Of a DNA stretch of 64,000 bases, positions 1 through 7,914 are shown in pieces. The notes beneath the pieces were generated by a model. That model saw nothing but the letters and a program-made list of their open reading frames with translations, was not told the origin of the DNA and did no database searches. The DNA is from Flavobacterium sp. 11. GTDB taxonomy: Bacteria > Bacteroidota > Bacteroidia > Flavobacteriales > Flavobacteriaceae. Location of the stretch: positions 682,001-746,000 of the forward strand of contig NZ_PEFE01000001.1 of NCBI RefSeq assembly GCF_002754315.1. Direction: 5' to 3'. Position numbers and translations under genes: made by a program. Each line of letters opens with the position of its first letter. Position 1 is the stretch's first letter.

Positions 1-1206
1 AAAGGCATGCTGTTTCCTGACATTCTAAATTCCCTACAGGAAGGAATTGGCAGTACTTTAGGTTCTTTGATTTTGATTATTGCACTTGGAGTTATATTGG
101 GAAACATCCTTTCAGATAGTGGCGCGGCACAACGAATAAGTTCCGTGATGATTAAATCTGTTGGAATTAAACACATCAAATGGGCCATGTTACTTACGGG
201 TTTTGCCGTGGGAATTTCGATGTTTTACAATGCCGGTTTTGTGATTTTGATTCCAATGGTTTTCGCTGTCGCAAAAAGCACAAAGCAGCCCATAATTTAT
301 CTTGGAATTGCCATGGCATCTGCACTTTCGGTGACACACGGTTTTTTGCCGCCTCATCCGGGACCTACAGCCATTGCAGTGATTTTCAAAGCTGATATTG
401 GCAAAACGCTGTTATTCGGATTGATAATTGCCATTCCAACTTTATTGATTGCGGGAATTGTGTTCCCGGAATTCATTAAGAAGATTGTCGCCAATCCACC
501 CAAAGGATTATTCGAAAGTAAAACATTCGCTGAAAACGAAATGCCTTCTTTCATGATCAGTTTTATAACGGCTCTGATTCCTGTTATCTTAATGGCGATG
601 GCAACCATAAGCGAATTAACCTTGCCTGAAGCATCTTCTTTACGTCACATTCTTGGATTTATTGGAAGTCCAACCACTTCCATGCTTCTTGCGGTATTGT
701 TTGCAATTGTTTTTTTAGGCATTAATCGCGGTCGAAAAATGCAGGACATAATGGATAAATCCAGTTCGGCATTGAGTTCAGCAACTATGATTATTATGAT
801 TATTGCGGCTGGCGGAGCTTTCAAACAAGTACTGATTGACAGTGGTATTGGTACTGATTTAGCTGTTTTTTTCGAAACCTCAACACTTTCTCCATTAGTA
901 TTAGGCTGGCTTGTAGCAACTATTATCAGGATTGCTCTGGGTTCAGCAACTGTTGCGGGATTAACTGCGGCAGGGATTGTGCAACCTTTGGTGGTTAGTT
1001 CCGGGATAAGCCCAGAATTGATGGTATTATCAATTGGAGCCGGAAGTTTAATGTGTTCTCACGTGAATGATACGGGATTCTGGATGTTTAAAGAGTATTT
1101 CGGAATCAGTATTTCGGATACGTTTAAAACATGGACAGTCATGGAAACAATCATTGGAATAATGGGATTGATTGGTGTACTATTGCTTAATTTACTGGTA
1201 GGATAA
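1..1206 (+). CDS. gntP: GntP-family gluconate:H+ symporter, 5' end outside window
   Basis: This is an inner-membrane permease that would import gluconate or a related sugar acid. The reading frame is open from base 1, and the first Met at base 7 is only an internal candidate start. About 400 residues are visible, against roughly 440-450 in the GntP family, so the first transmembrane segments are probably missing. The protein is almost wholly hydrophobic, with about ten visible membrane spans, a G-rich helix near residues 15-35, and the family-typical loop containing HGFLPPHPGPTA near residue 110. A gluconokinase gene starts 19 bases downstream on the same strand, which supports gluconate as substrate. 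GntP members also carry other aldonates, so substrate specificity is inferred from the neighbour. Confidence 0.85.
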   Translation, partial: KGMLFPDILNSLQEGIGSTLGSLILIIALGVILGNILSDSGAAQRISSVMIKSVGIKHIKWAMLLTGFAVGISMFYNAGFVILIPMVFAVAKSTKQPIIYLGIAMASALSVTHGFLPPHPGPTAIAVIFKADIGKTLLFGLIIAIPTLLIAGIVFPEFIKKIVANPPKGLFESKTFAENEMPSFMISFITALIPVILMAMATISELTLPEASSLRHILGFIGSPTTSMLLAVLFAIVFLGINRGRKMQDIMDKSSSALSSATMIIMIIAAGGAFKQVLIDSGIGTDLAVFFETSTLSPLVLGWLVATIIRIALGSATVAGLTAAGIVQPLVVSSGISPELMVLSIGAGSLMCSHVNDTGFWMFKEYFGISISDTFKTWTVMETIIGIMGLIGVLLLNLLVG

Positions 1207-1225
1207 CCCAAATTAAACTGAAAAA

Positions 1226-2644
1226 ATGGAGCAATTTTACATCGGAATAGATATTGGTACCACAGCAACAAAAGCCGTGTGTTTTGACATAACCGGAAAA
1301 GTGATTCGGGAATGCAACCAATTCTATCCAATGTATCACCCGAAAGCGGATTGGAGCATTCAAAAACCCGATGAAGTTCTAGCTGCAGTTTTAGGATGCA
1401 TCCAAGAAATTACAAACGGGATTCAGCCTCAATTCATCAGTTTTAGTTCGGCTATGCAAAGTATAATAGCAATCGACAGCAACGGAAAACCACTAACTGA
1501 TGCTATCATTTGGGCCGATAATAGAGCGCATTCATTAGCCGAAGTATTAAAAAATTCCGAACAGGGAAAAAATTTCTATCAAAAAACAGGAATTCCCATT
1601 CATACCTTTTCACCCATGACCAAAATTGCTTGGTTAAAGGAACACGATGCACCCAATTTTTCTAAAACGTATAAATTCATTAGCATCAAAGAATACATTT
1701 GGCATCATCTTACCGACGAATATGTAATTGATTCCTCGATGGCATCTGGAACTGGCTTAATGAACATTCATACCCTACAGTGGGAATCGGATATTTTAGA
1801 TTATTTAAAAATAGATGAATCCCAACTTTCCATTATTGTTGGTCCAACTCACAAAAACAAAGGACAATCTGATGGTTTTGATTATATTCTTGGTGGCGGT
1901 GACGGTGTATTGGCAAATTTAGGAACCGGAGCTATGGAAGCCGGCCGAATGGCATTATCTATTGGGACCAGTGGTGCGGTACGTTTACCAACTGAAAAAC
2001 CTTTTATTGATCTGGAAATGCGAACGCAATGTTACCATTTGATGGACAATCAGTATTTGAAACTGGGAGCGGTTAATAATGGTGCAATTGTTTTACAATG
2101 GCTGAAAGAATCTATCTTAAAAACAGACGAATCTTTTGAAGAATTGTTCAAACAAGCTGAAACAATTCCTGCAGCATCCGAAGGCTTGCTTTTTGTTCCT
2201 TATTTATTGGGCGAAAGAGCGCCTATTTGGGATGCATCTGCTCAAGGGACACTTTTAGGAATCCAAATTATCCATACCAAAGCACACTTAATTAGAGCGA
2301 CACTGGAAGGCATATTATTTGGACTATTGAGCATTACCGAAATCTTACTCCCAAATCCAGAAGAAAGACATAAAATCACTATAATGGCGAGTGGTGGTTT
2401 TGGAAAAAGTGAACTTTGGCTGCAAATGGTCGCTGATATTTTTCAAATGAAAGTAATAGTTGCTGAAACTATCGAAGCTTCTGCTTGGGGAGCAGTTTTG
2501 ATTGGTTTTAAAGCTACTGCTATTGCCGTTCCATCCGAAAATAAAATAGGAAAAACTTTTTTACCAAATAAAGATTCCAAAGAAATCTACGAACAAAGCT
2601 TTGAAAAATTTAAAAAGGTTTATTCCTTGTTGAAAGATATTTAA
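1226..2644 (+). CDS. gntK: Gluconokinase, FGGY carbohydrate kinase family
   Basis: This cytoplasmic kinase would phosphorylate gluconate to 6-phosphogluconate, feeding the pentose phosphate or Entner-Doudoroff route. The N-terminal phosphate-binding motif DIGTTATK lies at residues 9-16. The second ATPase-type motif, SIGTSGAVRL, is near residue 245, and a late GGFGKSELWLQM segment near 390 matches the FGGY C-terminal domain. At 472 residues it is slightly shorter than xylulokinases (about 480-500). FGGY kinases are hard to separate by sequence; the adjacent GntP permease points to gluconate over xylulose or glycerol. The two genes are very likely co-transcribed. Confidence 0.82.
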   Translation: MEQFYIGIDIGTTATKAVCFDITGKVIRECNQFYPMYHPKADWSIQKPDEVLAAVLGCIQEITNGIQPQFISFSSAMQSIIAIDSNGKPLTDAIIWADNRAHSLAEVLKNSEQGKNFYQKTGIPIHTFSPMTKIAWLKEHDAPNFSKTYKFISIKEYIWHHLTDEYVIDSSMASGTGLMNIHTLQWESDILDYLKIDESQLSIIVGPTHKNKGQSDGFDYILGGGDGVLANLGTGAMEAGRMALSIGTSGAVRLPTEKPFIDLEMRTQCYHLMDNQYLKLGAVNNGAIVLQWLKESILKTDESFEELFKQAETIPAASEGLLFVPYLLGERAPIWDASAQGTLLGIQIIHTKAHLIRATLEGILFGLLSITEILLPNPEERHKITIMASGGFGKSELWLQMVADIFQMKVIVAETIEASAWGAVLIGFKATAIAVPSENKIGKTFLPNKDSKEIYEQSFEKFKKVYSLLKDI

Positions 2645-2656
2645 AAAGAAGAAACT

Positions 2657-2852
2657 AATGTTCGGCATTTCATGCCTGATCCTTTTTTGTTTTATAGCTT
2701 AGACAAACCAAAAAGTTTGCCACGCTATAGCTAGAGATTAACTCCGTTGATCCCATGAAGGGCGTCTCACAAAAAAATTAATGCTCGGCACTTCGTGCTA
2801 ATCCTTTTTTGTTTTATACGCTAAGACAAACTAAAAAGTTTGCCACGCCATA
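2657..2852. repeat. Two copies of a ~75-bp structured intergenic repeat
   Basis: Copy 1 spans about 2657-2730 and copy 2 about 2780-2852, in the same orientation with roughly 85% identity by eye. Each has a small hairpin (GGCAT-TTC-ATGCC at 2664-2676; GGCAC-TTC-GTGCT at 2787-2799), then a T-rich stretch, then a second hairpin CAAAC/GTTTG (2704-2719; 2827-2842) enclosed by an outer stem. The T-A to C-G change in the first hairpin keeps pairing. This looks like a REP/BIME-type dispersed element; the rest of the genome is needed to tell. Confidence 0.7.
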
Positions 2853-2884
2853 AAACAAAAAATGCTCCCCTTTCGGGAAGCATT
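2850..2884 (-). terminator. Rho-independent terminator after tRNA-Ser
   Basis: A stem AATGCT-C-CCC / GGG-A-AGCATT occupies 2861-2884. Read on the minus strand it is followed by six T residues and then GTTTT. It lies 11 bases past the 3' end of the minus-strand tRNA-Ser. Confidence 0.75.
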
Positions 2885-2894
2885 AAATTTTTTG

Positions 2895-2981
2895 CAGAGA
2901 GGATGGGATTCGAACCCACGATGCAGTTACCCACATACTAGCTTTCCAGGCTAGCTCCTTCAACCACTCGGACACCTCTCT
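2895..2981 (-). tRNA. tRNA-Ser(GGA)
   Basis: The minus strand folds into a class II tRNA of 87 bases. The 7-bp acceptor stem AGAGAGG/CCTCTCT is perfect, the T-loop is TTCGAAT, and the anticodon stem CTAGC/GCTAG holds the loop CTGGAAA, so the anticodon is GGA. A long variable arm, as expected for Ser, lies between the anticodon and T arms. The discriminator is G at 2895 and no complete CCA follows in the DNA, so the CCA must be added after transcription. Confidence 0.95.
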
Positions 2982-3007
2982 ATTTTATTTGAGGTTGCAA
3001 ATAACAA

Positions 3008-3041
3008 TAAAAAAAATGAGTTAGAAAAGTAAAATCTAACT
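3008..3041 (-). terminator. Terminator of the tatD-acyltransferase-ansA unit
   Basis: An inverted repeat AGTTAGA (3019-3025) / TCTAACT (3035-3041) begins one base beyond the ansA stop codon. On the minus strand it is followed by CA and a run of eight T residues. Confidence 0.65.
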
Positions 3042-3042
3042 A

Positions 3043-4071
3043 TTATGCTATTTCTCCTCGCAAAGCAGTTTCAAAAATAGTTTTGAAGTCTTTTTGATCT
3101 ATTTTTTGGCCTAACAAATACATTAATTTGGTTATAGCAGCTTCAGTTGTGATGTCTTTTCCAGAAATTACACCTATTTTTTTCATCCCCGTACTGGTTT
3201 CATATTGCCCCATACTCACGCTTCCTCCGGAACATTGTGTAACATTGATGATGTGCAAACCTCTGGCAATTGCTTTTTTCAATAAGTTCAAAAACCAATC
3301 TTCAGTAGGTGCATTTCCTGCTCCGTACGTTTCTAAAACAATTCCTTTAAGATCTGGAATATCTAAAATAGCTGCCAAAACTGCTTCGCTGATACCAGGA
3401 AACATTTTTATAATCGCTACATTGTTATCTAAGTTTTTATGAACCTTGAATTCTTTATTTTGGCTTTTAGCCAAGAACAATTCCGGATTCAATTTTAAAT
3501 GCACACCTGATTCAACCAATTCAGGATAATTTGGAGATGTAAATGCTTTGAAATGTTCCGCATTAATCTTTGTAGTTCTATTTCCTCGGTATAATTTGTA
3601 TTCAAAATAAAGACACACTTCACTGATAACCGGTTCATCATTGTCTCGTAAAGATGCAATTTGAATAGCAGTGATTAAGTTTTCTTTGGCATCAGTACGT
3701 AGATCTCCAATTGGCAATTGTGATCCCGTAAAAATAACGGGTTTCGATAAATTTTCAAGCATAAAACTCAACGCCGATGCAGAATAGGACATTGTATCTG
3801 AACCATGAAGCACCACAAATCCATCAAATAAAGCATAATTATCCTCAATAATCGTCGCAATTTTAGCCCATTTTTCAGGATTCATATTCGAGGAATCAAT
3901 TGGGTTTTCGAAAGAAATAGTTTCGATTTCACAATCCAATTGTTTCAACTCCGGAATCCGCTGCAATAATTTACTAAAATTGAATGCCTTGAGCGCTCCA
4001 GTTTCAAAATCTTTTCTCATACCAATGGTTCCACCAGTATAAATTAAAAGTATTTTAGCTTTAGATAACAT
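3043..4071 (-). CDS. ansA: Type I L-asparaginase
   Basis: This enzyme hydrolyses L-asparagine to aspartate and ammonia. Both threonine signature regions are present: TGGTIG at residues 12-17 (nucleophile Thr) and HGSDTM at residues 89-94 (second Thr with Asp). There is no signal peptide, and 342 residues fits the cytoplasmic type I (AnsA) enzymes; the secreted type II enzyme would start with a leader. Its start codon lies inside the end of the upstream acyltransferase gene (11-base overlap), so translation is probably coupled. Gene order tatD, acyltransferase, ansA is one transcription unit by spacing. Confidence 0.93.
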   Translation of the reverse strand: MLSKAKILLIYTGGTIGMRKDFETGALKAFNFSKLLQRIPELKQLDCEIETISFENPIDSSNMNPEKWAKIATIIEDNYALFDGFVVLHGSDTMSYSASALSFMLENLSKPVIFTGSQLPIGDLRTDAKENLITAIQIASLRDNDEPVISEVCLYFEYKLYRGNRTTKINAEHFKAFTSPNYPELVESGVHLKLNPELFLAKSQNKEFKVHKNLDNNVAIIKMFPGISEAVLAAILDIPDLKGIVLETYGAGNAPTEDWFLNLLKKAIARGLHIINVTQCSGGSVSMGQYETSTGMKKIGVISGKDITTEAAITKLMYLLGQKIDQKDFKTIFETALRGEIA

Positions 4072-5224
4072 CGTGATATTTAGATTTATTCATAACCGGA
4101 TTAGCGTACATTGCCAAAAATCCTTGTAATGCAATTGGATTCTGCTCGTCAATACGCATTTCTAATCTACGTTCGAAAAGCGATTTCTCATTCTCTGTAT
4201 AAAGATGCGAATGGGTAGTAATTTCATTTGCAATGTCATAGGCGATATAATTGGTAGGCCATAATTTATAATTGCTCAGAATAGCATCATCAATAACCTG
4301 TGCCAATGCCAATATCTGTTTGTTTGAATTATCATTCTCTGCACTAATTGAATCAATTTCAGTGTCCAAAACTTTACCTACATGAATATGAATTCTTTTT
4401 TTCTGACCCAAAGCTCCACTAAGAATGGTCATAAAATCTTCATTTTTTTCTTTAACGTAGATTTCATTATTGGCTTCAGCCATCAATTGAGGCATTTTTA
4501 AAGCATCTGTTGGATCATATTCATAAGAAATGGAAACCGGTACGATTTTGATTTTCTTAAAATAATCCATCAAATTCTTTTCATCAGAAGCCATTCCCAG
4601 CATTTTTAAAACACCTGGATTAGTGGCATCATTACCGTCTTTTGTTCTTCCTTCGCGTTGTGCTATCCAAACGGAACGGTTTTCATGAAGCAATAAATTT
4701 CCAATATATTCAGACAATAGCTTTGAACTTTGCAGCATTTCTCTTGGCGTCAAGCCACGTTGTACCAGAAAATTACGATTCAGTTTTGCTAATGTCTTCA
4801 AAAACGATTTTTTGACTAAATTATCTCCAATAGCTGACGCAGTCATCACTAAACCATGTTCAAACAAGGCCGAATTTAATAAAGTGGTATCCAAAAGAAT
4901 ATCTCGATGATTCGAAATAAATAAATACGAGGTATTAGGTTCTAAATTTTCAAAACCAGAAGTAGTCAAACCTTCCGAGCTTTTTTCTAGTATTTTTTGA
5001 ACCGATTGATAAATAAAATTACATTGAAAGTCACGTATGGAATGCGTTTTTTTGAGTTGTTCTTTCCAAACTTCGTCTGCAACATCCGGAAAAGTAAAAT
5101 TCATTAATGCCTTCATCATTGGATGATGGATGACATCTTGAAGTGCCTCATTTATTTCGGAATCATAAAAAGGCCGAATAGCGTCAAATTTCTGCATTTT
5201 GGTTCTCAATTTTTGTGTGGACAA
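4061..5224 (-). CDS. 1-acyl-glycerol-3-phosphate acyltransferase-like protein
   Basis: This is a glycerophospholipid acyltransferase-superfamily (PlsC-like) enzyme, probably acting at the inner face of the inner membrane. The catalytic histidine is in NHRDILLD at residues 105-112, a spacing of H-X5-D where classical members have H-X4-D. The second block, REGRTKDG near residue 190, matches the motif that binds the acceptor phosphate. An N-terminal domain of about 95 residues precedes the acyltransferase core. At 387 residues it is longer than PlsC proper (about 240), so substrate is uncertain. It lies 38 bases downstream of tatD and overlaps ansA. Confidence 0.75.
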   Translation of the reverse strand: MSTQKLRTKMQKFDAIRPFYDSEINEALQDVIHHPMMKALMNFTFPDVADEVWKEQLKKTHSIRDFQCNFIYQSVQKILEKSSEGLTTSGFENLEPNTSYLFISNHRDILLDTTLLNSALFEHGLVMTASAIGDNLVKKSFLKTLAKLNRNFLVQRGLTPREMLQSSKLLSEYIGNLLLHENRSVWIAQREGRTKDGNDATNPGVLKMLGMASDEKNLMDYFKKIKIVPVSISYEYDPTDALKMPQLMAEANNEIYVKEKNEDFMTILSGALGQKKRIHIHVGKVLDTEIDSISAENDNSNKQILALAQVIDDAILSNYKLWPTNYIAYDIANEITTHSHLYTENEKSLFERRLEMRIDEQNPIALQGFLAMYANPVMNKSKYHDVI

Positions 5225-5262
5225 ATGAACAAAAAAAATATCAAAATAAGGTGAATTCTACT

Positions 5263-6042
5263 TTAAATCCCAAAAATAGCTTTAGAATTTTCCGTAGTTA
5301 TCGCCGCAATATCATTTGCCGAAAGGCTATAAATTTGCGCTAACTTATCTACTACATTAACAATATAACTACTTTCGTTTCTTTTTCCTCTAAAAGGAAT
5401 CGGTGCTAAATAAGGAGAATCTGTTTCTAGAACAATGTGTTTCAAATCAATTTGATTCAAGAATTGGTCAATTTTCCCATTTTTGAAAGTCACAACTCCG
5501 CCAATTCCTAATTTCATATTATACGAAATCGCCTGTAACGCCTGCTCATAAGTTCCTGAAAAACAGTGAAAAATACCAAATAAATCCTCTGATTTTTCTT
5601 CTTCCAGAATTTCAAAAATTTCATCAAAAGCTTCACGACAATGAATCACAATAGGCAATTTGTATTGCTTAGCCAATTGAATTTGCCTTTTGAAAGCGAT
5701 TTGTTGCTGAGGCAAATGTGTTTTATCCCAATACAAATCAATCCCAATTTCGCCCACTGCGTAGAATTTTCTTTTCGCCAATTCGTTTTCCACATGTTGC
5801 AATTCTTCCAGATAATTTTCTTTTACATACGTTGGGTGTAACCCCATCATTAAGAAAACAGTATTGGGATGATTTTTCTCCAATTCATACATCGATTCGG
5901 TACAGGTAGAATCGATTGCAGGTATAAAAAAACGGGAAACGCCGGCATCAATCGCACGTTGAATCATTTCGTTTCTATCTTGATCAAATTCCTCTGAATA
6001 TAAATGTGTATGCGTATCGGTGATTGTTATAGCTGCTTCCAA
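5263..6042 (-). CDS. tatD: TatD-family metal-dependent DNase/hydrolase
   Basis: TatD proteins are divalent-metal hydrolases with a TIM-barrel fold; characterised members have 3'-5' exonuclease activity. The metal ligands are visible: DTHTH at residues 9-13, the Glu in VGEIGIDLY near 97, His in IVIHCREA near 131, His in GIFHCFSG near 157 and Asp in LETDSPYLAP near 207. Length, 259 residues, is normal for the family. It appears to be first gene of the unit with the acyltransferase and asparaginase. A minus-strand TAATTTTG box lies 19 bases upstream of the start. Confidence 0.92.
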   Translation of the reverse strand: MEAAITITDTHTHLYSEEFDQDRNEMIQRAIDAGVSRFFIPAIDSTCTESMYELEKNHPNTVFLMMGLHPTYVKENYLEELQHVENELAKRKFYAVGEIGIDLYWDKTHLPQQQIAFKRQIQLAKQYKLPIVIHCREAFDEIFEILEEEKSEDLFGIFHCFSGTYEQALQAISYNMKLGIGGVVTFKNGKIDQFLNQIDLKHIVLETDSPYLAPIPFRGKRNESSYIVNVVDKLAQIYSLSANDIAAITTENSKAIFGI

Positions 6043-6060
6043 GTGTAAAGTTTAAGGGTA

Positions 6061-6068
6061 CAAAATTA
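6061..6068 (-). promoter_or_regulatory. Candidate -7 box of the tatD unit
   Basis: CAAAATTA on the plus strand reads TAATTTTG on the minus strand, an exact TAnnTTTG match. It is 19 bases upstream of the tatD start. No good -33 TTTG is seen at the usual 19-base spacing. Confidence 0.45.
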
Positions 6069-6134
6069 CAAGAATAAAAGTTGTCGAAAAAATGGTTTTA
6101 AAAAGATTCACACAATTCCTTCACTAACTCCATG

Positions 6135-6142
6135 TATCTTTG
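6135..6142 (+). promoter_or_regulatory. Candidate -7 box for the retropepsin-like gene
   Basis: TATCTTTG matches TAnnTTTG exactly and lies 37 bases upstream of the ATG at 6180. The -33 element is not clear. Confidence 0.45.
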
Positions 6143-6179
6143 TAAAACAGAAATAAATCACTGAAATAAATTCAGCATA

Positions 6180-6683
6180 ATGAAGAACCTACACGATATC
6201 CTTAAAAAAGAAAACTACAGAAAAGTAAAATTTAAGATAACTAAAACACCGCATCTTTTAATAAAAGCAAAAATCAATGGTGTAACAGGCAACTTCATTC
6301 TAGACACAGGAGCTTCAAACAGCTGTGTAGGATTTGAGAGTGTCGATTTGTTTTTATTGGAAGCCAAAAAATCAAAGACAAAAGCCGCTGGTGCGGGAGC
6401 CACAGGAATGTTTACCCAACTGGCTTTAAAAAATCAATTGCAACTTGGTACTTGGAAAGATTCTGATTTTGAACTCGTTATTTTTGATTTATCTCATGTA
6501 AATGAAGCGCTAACACAACACAAGGCCAAACCGGTTCATGGCATTATAGGGGCTGATATTTTAATGAAAGGGAAAGCAATTGTCGATTACTTTAATCATT
6601 GTTTGTATTTGAAACACTATACTTTTTCAACGAAAAATAAGCAACAACACCACTTATCATCATCAATAAACCCCCAAGAATAA
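6180..6683 (+). CDS. Retropepsin-like (clan AA) aspartic protease
   Basis: The protein contains the single aspartyl protease motif DTGAS at residues 42-46, preceded by hydrophobic FIL, followed by a GA-rich flap-like stretch and GIIGADIL near 121-128. This is the layout of bacterial retropepsin-like proteins, which act as dimers because each chain gives one catalytic Asp. There is no signal peptide. The conserved core seems to end at CLYLK near residue 145; 22 more residues follow, and these are read through the 3' end of the convergent MFS gene (92-base overlap). The natural substrate is unknown. Confidence 0.78.
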   Translation: MKNLHDILKKENYRKVKFKITKTPHLLIKAKINGVTGNFILDTGASNSCVGFESVDLFLLEAKKSKTKAAGAGATGMFTQLALKNQLQLGTWKDSDFELVIFDLSHVNEALTQHKAKPVHGIIGADILMKGKAIVDYFNHCLYLKHYTFSTKNKQQHHLSSSINPQE

Positions 6684-7827
6684 ATGGCATTCCTGCAAAT
6701 TCAAATGGTGCCCCTTTATGTGTAAAATAATAAAAGAGACCTGACATTACTGGCGGGCCAATAATAGTTGCGGCGCTCATTAAACTGGCAATAGTTCCTT
6801 GAATTTCACCTTGCTCTGATGGCAAAACATGATTTGAAATTATAGCTCGCAATGCTGGACCAGCAATACCGGCAAGACAATACGGAACCAAGAAGAGAAA
6901 CATCATCCAGCCCTCTGAAGCAAAAGCAAACAAAAACATTCCAATAGTATATAATACCATTCCAACATAAATACTTTTTTCATTTCCTAATTTTCGGCTA
7001 GTCCATCGTATCAAGCCTCCTTGAACAAGACTTACTAAAACTCCAACAACGCCTAGCGAAATCCCTACCATTTTTTCGTCCCAACTAAATTTGTACATAG
7101 TGAAATAACTCCAGTTGCTTTCGACAGCATGTGATCCAACATAAATCAAAAACAAAGCAATCAATAATCCATATAACGATGGGTATTTTTTTAAATTCAA
7201 AAAAGCCCCAATTGGATTGGCTCTTTTTAAATTAACGGGTCTCCTGTTTTCTTTTGATAATGACTCAGGCAAAATAAAATAACCGTACAAGAAATTTAGC
7301 ATACATAAGACGGCTGCCGCATAAAACGGAATTCTAGATCCGTACTGCCCCAAAACTCCTCCTATTACGGGTCCAATTATAAATCCTAGCCCAAAAGCCA
7401 CCCCAATCATTCCGAAATTTTTGGCTCTGTTTTCTGGCGTGCTCACATCGGCTATATACGCTGAAGCGGTTGAAATACTCGCACCTGTTAATCCTGCAAT
7501 TACTCTTCCTATAAATAGCCATGTAATCGTTGGGGCAAACGCCAACAATATATAATCCAATGAAAAGGCAAAAAGCGAAATTAAAATTATGGGTCTTCGA
7601 CCAAATTTATCACTCAAATTACCAATTAAAGGTGCAAACGTAAATTGAGTTATCGCATAAGCAAATGTTAACCAACCACCATATTTTGCTGCATCACTAA
7701 CATCGCCGTGAATTAATTCTTTAATCAATTTTGGAATAACTGGAATGATAATTCCCCAACCAGTTATATCAATTAACATTGTGATGAAAATAAAGCTGAT
7801 AGCGGCCTGTTTTTTATTTGATGCCAT
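6592..7827 (-). CDS. MFS transporter, TetA-like drug exporter family
   Basis: A 411-residue inner-membrane protein with twelve predicted membrane spans, probably exporting drugs or metabolites by proton antiport. The MFS motif A between TM2 and TM3, GNLSDKFGRRP, is at residues 69-79. A later motif-C-like segment rich in glycine, GLGFIIGPVIGGVLG, lies near 145-160, as in the 12-TM TetA group of exporters. No resistance can be assumed from sequence: most chromosomal members of this group are not tetracycline pumps. The 3' end overlaps the convergent protease gene. It is separated from odhB upstream by a strong hairpin terminator. Confidence 0.85.
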   Translation of the reverse strand: MASNKKQAAISFIFITMLIDITGWGIIIPVIPKLIKELIHGDVSDAAKYGGWLTFAYAITQFTFAPLIGNLSDKFGRRPIILISLFAFSLDYILLAFAPTITWLFIGRVIAGLTGASISTASAYIADVSTPENRAKNFGMIGVAFGLGFIIGPVIGGVLGQYGSRIPFYAAAVLCMLNFLYGYFILPESLSKENRRPVNLKRANPIGAFLNLKKYPSLYGLLIALFLIYVGSHAVESNWSYFTMYKFSWDEKMVGISLGVVGVLVSLVQGGLIRWTSRKLGNEKSIYVGMVLYTIGMFLFAFASEGWMMFLFLVPYCLAGIAGPALRAIISNHVLPSEQGEIQGTIASLMSAATIIGPPVMSGLFYYFTHKGAPFEFAGMPFILGGLLMMISGVVAYFSLKKYSVSNTNND

Positions 7828-7860
7828 AAATAGTATTGGTTAGTAATACAAATAAATAAA

Positions 7861-7895
7861 AAATCCTGTTTAGAAACACTAAACAGGATTTTTTT
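7861..7895 (-). terminator. Terminator downstream of odhB
   Basis: A perfect 13-bp stem, AAATCCTGTTTAG (7861-7873) and its complement at 7879-7891, encloses loop AAACA. T-rich sequence follows on both strands, so it may act in either direction. It isolates odhB from the MFS gene. Confidence 0.85.
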
Positions 7896-7914
7896 ATATT
7901 CTAAAACCTTAAAA

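Noticed and set aside
2657..2852. CRISPR array
   Set aside because: Only two imperfect copies of unequal internal structure, no spacer regularity and no cas genes nearby.
6592..7827. Calling the MFS protein a tetracycline resistance determinant
   Set aside because: Only the general TetA-group motifs are visible, and chromosomal homologues of this type have many substrates.
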